DNA of 64,000 nucleotides, taken from positions 1 through 64,000 of the forward strand of contig CAYTPV010000001.1 in the NCBI GenBank assembly GCA_964440115.1, given 5' to 3'. Below are positions 61,496 through 64,000 of this stretch, one piece after another; within the stretch, counting starts at the first letter, position 1, and each line of letters begins with the position of its first letter. This DNA comes from JAEWWD01 sp964440115 (lineage in GTDB: Bacteria; Bacillota; Clostridia; Christensenellales; CAG-138). Made by a program: the position numbers and the translations under genes. The notes below the pieces were generated by a model. It did not search any database. It was not told where the DNA came from and saw nothing but the letters and a program-made list of their open reading frames with translations.

Positions 61496-62347
61496 TCAAG
61501 CCTTGTACATGGTGAAGCCGGCGGCTTCGAACTGGGCGGCAGCATCGGCGGTAGAGAGATAATCGAGAAACGCTTTAGCGGCATCAGCCTGCTTCGCGTT
61601 GGCCAACACGGCCGCGGGATACACAACAGGCTTATGGCTTCCTTCGGGCGCTTCACAGACGACTTTGACACCCGTGGTGGTGGCTGCATCCGTAGCGTAC
61701 ACAATGCCGCAGTCCACATCGCCGGATTCAACCCAGCTCAATACGGTTCGAACATCCGCACCAAGGTTGGCTTTGGCGCTGACCTTATCCCAAAGACCCA
61801 GCGTGGTAAATACATCCTGCGTATACTGACCGACGGGCACGGAGGCGGGATCGCCGATGCCAACGAGCTTGACCTTATCGGTAGCTACGTCTTCGAAGGA
61901 TTTGATATCCGCAGTGCTGTTGGCGGGGACTACGAGCACCACCTTGTTCACGAGCAGGTCCTTGCGAGTATCGGCAGCAATGAGGCTTCTTTCCGCGAGC
62001 GCATCCATCTGCTTCTTGCCGGCGGAAACGAACAAATCGGAGGGCGCGCCTTCTTCGATCTGAGTCTGCAGCGTGCCGGAAGCGCCGAAAGTGAAGGTGA
62101 CGGTAACATTAGGCGCTACGGTTTTATACTGTTCAGCGATCTTCGGCAGCACATCTGTCAGGCTGGCAGCGGCCGAAACGAGTATTTCAACAGGTTCGGG
62201 TGTGGCGGCGGGCGTTGCAGCAGGCGCCTCAGTTGCAGCAGGAGCTTCTGTTGCGGCGGGTGTTGCGGCAGGAGCGGCGGGTGCGGCGCAAGCGCCGAAG
62301 AGCATCATCAGCGCCAGCAGCGCCGCTGCCATGGATATACGTTTCAT
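61496..62347 (-). CDS. modA: Molybdate-binding lipoprotein ModA
   Basis: A 283-aa lipoprotein. A signal peptide ends in the lipobox FGAC, followed by an Ala/Pro/Thr/Glu linker (repeats of ATEAPA). The mature domain has VSAAASLTDVLPKIAEQY (anion-binding Ser/Ala), FGASGTLQTQIEEGAPSDLFVSAG and DCGIVYATDA, as in ModA. AAAGGAGACG precedes ATG 62347. It delivers molybdate to ModBC. Confidence 0.95.
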   Translation of the reverse strand: MKRISMAAALLALMMLFGACAAPAAPAATPAATEAPAATEAPAATPAATPEPVEILVSAAASLTDVLPKIAEQYKTVAPNVTVTFTFGASGTLQTQIEEGAPSDLFVSAGKKQMDALAERSLIAADTRKDLLVNKVVLVVPANSTADIKSFEDVATDKVKLVGIGDPASVPVGQYTQDVFTTLGLWDKVSAKANLGADVRTVLSWVESGDVDCGIVYATDAATTTGVKVVCEAPEGSHKPVVYPAAVLANAKQADAAKAFLDYLSTADAAAQFEAAGFTMYKA

Positions 62348-62434
62348 TGGGTTTCGTCTCCTTTGACTACGTTGTATTGCAAAAGCTTTCAGGCTTATTG
62401 CCGCAATGATCACCACGACCAGGTTCCCGAAAGA

Positions 62435-63457
62435 CTATTTCCTTCCGAAATAGCAGATGGGGTAATGGCAGACTTTGCAGTTCAGGCAAAAACCGCCCTC
62501 GCCCAGATCCTTCATATCCTCGTCCGATATACGCTCACCCGCGCATACTCGGGGCAAGAACAAATCAAGGCTAGTCGTCCTGCTGTGCAGAGAAGCGCCG
62601 GGAACACCGATGAGCAGGGTATTCTGAAGATACCCCATCGTCAACATGTTGCCGGGCTGCATGGCCACACCGCGGCCAAGCATGGCTGCGCCGCTTTCGC
62701 GGATAGCCGTCGGGGTCAGGTCATCAGGGTCTACGCTCATTCCGCCGGTAAAAAGCACGATATCGGCGTTCTGCGCTATAAATCCGGCCAATGCGTCCGC
62801 TATAGCGGCAAGGTCATCCGGGCATTTGACAGCGCCCAGCACGGTCGCCTGCAGCGCAGATAGTTTTTCGCGCAGTATGGGTTCAAACGCGTCCTGAATT
62901 CTTCCGTAGAAAATCTCGCTGCCGGTGATGATAATGCCGGCCTTTATTCCGGTGTAGGGTTTTACTTCAAATATGGGTGCGTATTCCACCGCAAGCCGTA
63001 CTGCCTCATCCACATTGGAACGCGCAGTAACGAGCGGCACGATACGCGCGCCGGCAAGCCTCAAACCTTCCGATACCGGGGTATTCGTGGGCAAGCTTGG
63101 AATCGTGAAATCCGGTACGCGGTTGATGCGCTTAAGCCCCTCGCTGTTCACTTTAAACAGCCCGTCTATTTGAGAAAAGAGCTGGCATTTCCCTTCCACA
63201 GGCCCGCTGAATGAGATGTTCGCTCCGGAAATCGCATGCGTGATGAGGAGTGCGGCGTCTTCCTCATGTACCTCGTCCGCCCCTTCTTCCCAAACAAACA
63301 CATGGTATTTGCCGATGTCCAGCAGCTTATCCACATCCTCGGAGCGAATAACATGGCCGCGCTTAAACAGCGGACCTTTCTGCCCATCGGGGAATATGGC
63401 TGTGACATCATGGCACAGGGCTTCGCCTACAGCGTCTTCTACGCGGATTTTCCTCAT
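62435..63457 (-). CDS. MoeA-like molybdopterin-binding protein with C-terminal Cys cluster
   Basis: A 340-aa protein. The N-terminal half resembles a MoeA-type domain (VEDAVGEALCHDVT), and the middle/C-terminal half is a MoCF-binding domain (GIIITGSEIFYGRIQD, VLFTGGMSVDPDDLTPTAIRESG, IGVPGAS). The last 25 residues hold CLNCKVCHYPICYFGRK, a possible metal site absent from standard MoeA. ATG 63457 has AAAGGTG; GTG 63466 is an alternative. It probably acts in Mo insertion, upstream of the mod operon. I cannot assign a more exact step. Confidence 0.85.
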   Translation of the reverse strand: MRKIRVEDAVGEALCHDVTAIFPDGQKGPLFKRGHVIRSEDVDKLLDIGKYHVFVWEEGADEVHEEDAALLITHAISGANISFSGPVEGKCQLFSQIDGLFKVNSEGLKRINRVPDFTIPSLPTNTPVSEGLRLAGARIVPLVTARSNVDEAVRLAVEYAPIFEVKPYTGIKAGIIITGSEIFYGRIQDAFEPILREKLSALQATVLGAVKCPDDLAAIADALAGFIAQNADIVLFTGGMSVDPDDLTPTAIRESGAAMLGRGVAMQPGNMLTMGYLQNTLLIGVPGASLHSRTTSLDLFLPRVCAGERISDEDMKDLGEGGFCLNCKVCHYPICYFGRK

Positions 63458-63633
63458 TCTTTTCACCTTTCACATGTACCATCGCCCATCGGCAATCTCT
63501 GCGTTATGATACCATTATTCTTATATCAGTACAACGGCTATCGTTCGTCTATTTGGATTTTTAATTCGCTATAGCCGAATGTTATGGTATATATCTTAGA
63601 ACCTTCATAGCTGCATACTCCCGCAGACAGAAA

Positions 63634-63660
63634 AAGGGCGGCCCATGGCCGCCCTTACTG
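63634..63660 (-). terminator. Terminator of tuf
   Basis: AAGGGCGGCC pairs with GGCCGCCCTT around CATG-type loop; read on the minus strand it is followed by TTTTTCTGTC. It lies just after the tuf stop. Confidence 0.85.
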
Positions 63661-63671
63661 ATAATTCTGTC

Positions 63672-64000
63672 TTACGCGATAACGGTGGCCACAACGCCAG
63701 CGCCTACCGTACGGCCGCCTTCGCGGATAGCGAAGCGCAGACCTTCTTCCAGAGCGATCGGCGTGATCAGCTTGATTTCCATCTGGATGTTGTCGCCAGG
63801 CATAACCATTTCCACGCCCTCAGGCAGGGTGATGTTGCCCGTCACGTCCGTCGTGCGGAAATAGAACTGCGGACGATAGCCCGGGAAGAACGGGGTATGA
63901 CGGCCGCCTTCTTCCTTCGTCAGCACGTACACGCCGCCCTTGAAGTGCGTGTGCGGCTTGATGGTGCCGGGCTTAGCGAGAACCTGGCCGCGCTCGATAT
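63672..64000 (-). CDS. tuf: Elongation factor Tu, C-terminal part
   Basis: The reading frame is open to the window edge and encodes about 109 residues of EF-Tu domains 2/3. Visible are RGQVLAKPGTIKPHTHF, VYVLTKEEGGRHTPFFPGYRPQFYFRTTDVTG, PEGVEMVMPGDN and the C-terminal REGGRTVGAGVVATVIA. It carries aminoacyl-tRNA to the ribosome. The N-terminal GTPase domain is beyond the window. Codon use is strongly biased to C-ending codons, as expected for a highly expressed gene. Confidence 0.98.
   Translation of the reverse strand, partial: IERGQVLAKPGTIKPHTHFKGGVYVLTKEEGGRHTPFFPGYRPQFYFRTTDVTGNITLPEGVEMVMPGDNIQMEIKLITPIALEEGLRFAIREGGRTVGAGVVATVIA

Noticed and set aside
61634..62863. 409-residue plus-strand reading frame opposite modA and the MoeA-like gene
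   Set aside because: Both minus-strand genes have strong motifs and ribosome sites; this frame has none and spans their intergenic region.
1..64000. Archaeal origin of the window, considered because of the mch/ftr/fhc genes
   Set aside because: Bacterial promoters, Shine-Dalgarno sites, GerW, EF-Tu, bacterial ECF/ABC lipoproteins and a Mn riboswitch are spread over the whole window and surround these genes on both sides.

Overview
The window looks like chromosome of an anaerobic, spore-forming Firmicute (Clostridia-type). The grounds are a GerW/YtfJ sporulation gene, strong GGAGG ribosome sites, ECF and BMP transporters, Ala/Thr/Pro-rich lipoprotein linkers, a PocR-AraC regulator, a MtaA-type methyltransferase and a Mn riboswitch-mntP unit. 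It begins inside a tRNA-Cys and ends inside tuf (EF-Tu).

Region 1 (0.3-16.5 kb) is a large catabolic block. A minus-strand four-gene electron-transfer/FAD oxidoreductase operon (341-2439) faces, across a duplicated operator-promoter, a plus-strand run. That run encodes a lipoprotein of unknown role, a 2-oxoacid (acetoin/pyruvate-type) dehydrogenase E1alpha-E1beta-E2 set without E3, a first methenyl-H4MPT cyclohydrolase (Mch) homologue, a complete BMP-type ABC importer, a guanine/MTA-deaminase-like amidohydrolase, a second Mch homologue and a glycine/sarcosine-oxidase-like flavoprotein.

Region 2 (16.5-31.2 kb) holds a PepV-like peptidase, a complete ECF vitamin-type importer (S, fused A1/A2, T), a PfkB kinase, and a tightly overlapping minus-strand operon ftr/fhcD-fhcB-fhcA-fhcC-rimK. 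This operon is the formyltransferase/hydrolase complex of tetrahydromethanopterin/methanofuran C1 metabolism plus a RimK-type glutamate ligase. Facing it are a SorC-family regulator, a zinc alcohol dehydrogenase and an AcoX-like kinase. FhcABCD plus two Mch copies with the catalytic Arg/Glu pair retained are known from methanogens and methylotrophs and are unexpected in this kind of organism. This is the most interesting content of the window. The same palindrome, about GCACAWATGTGC, occurs upstream of the lipoprotein/dehydrogenase run (twice), the peptidase and the fhc operon, suggesting one regulon under the SorC protein. My inference is that the block degrades an imported compound and sends a C1 unit through an H4MPT-like carrier to formate, possibly with a salvaged cofactor.

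Region 3 (31.2-39.6 kb) is a sugar/glycerol-phosphate-type ABC importer with a TIM-barrel isomerase, an ADP-ribosylglycohydrolase-family protein and a GlpA/GlpB-like flavoprotein pair with BFD and DUF1667 domains.

Region 4 (39.7-47.6 kb) has sporulation genes (gerW, DUF2953), a sigma/anti-sigma pair with small proteins, and a PocR-AraC regulated methyltransferase-CobW-DUF2284 cluster.

Region 5 (47.7-63.7 kb) has a fused molybdenum hydroxylase with GntR regulator, a membrane protein, a UvrD-type helicase, a glutamine amidotransferase-type hydrolase, a GpsA-like dehydrogenase, aroD and riboswitch-controlled mntP. It closes with a molybdenum block: xdhC, mogA/moaB, modABC and a MoeA-like gene, which together would supply Mo cofactor to the hydroxylase.

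A repeated intergenic element built of four successive hairpins, with base-pair-preserving differences between copies, lies at 16541-16685 and, inverted, at 58061-58197.
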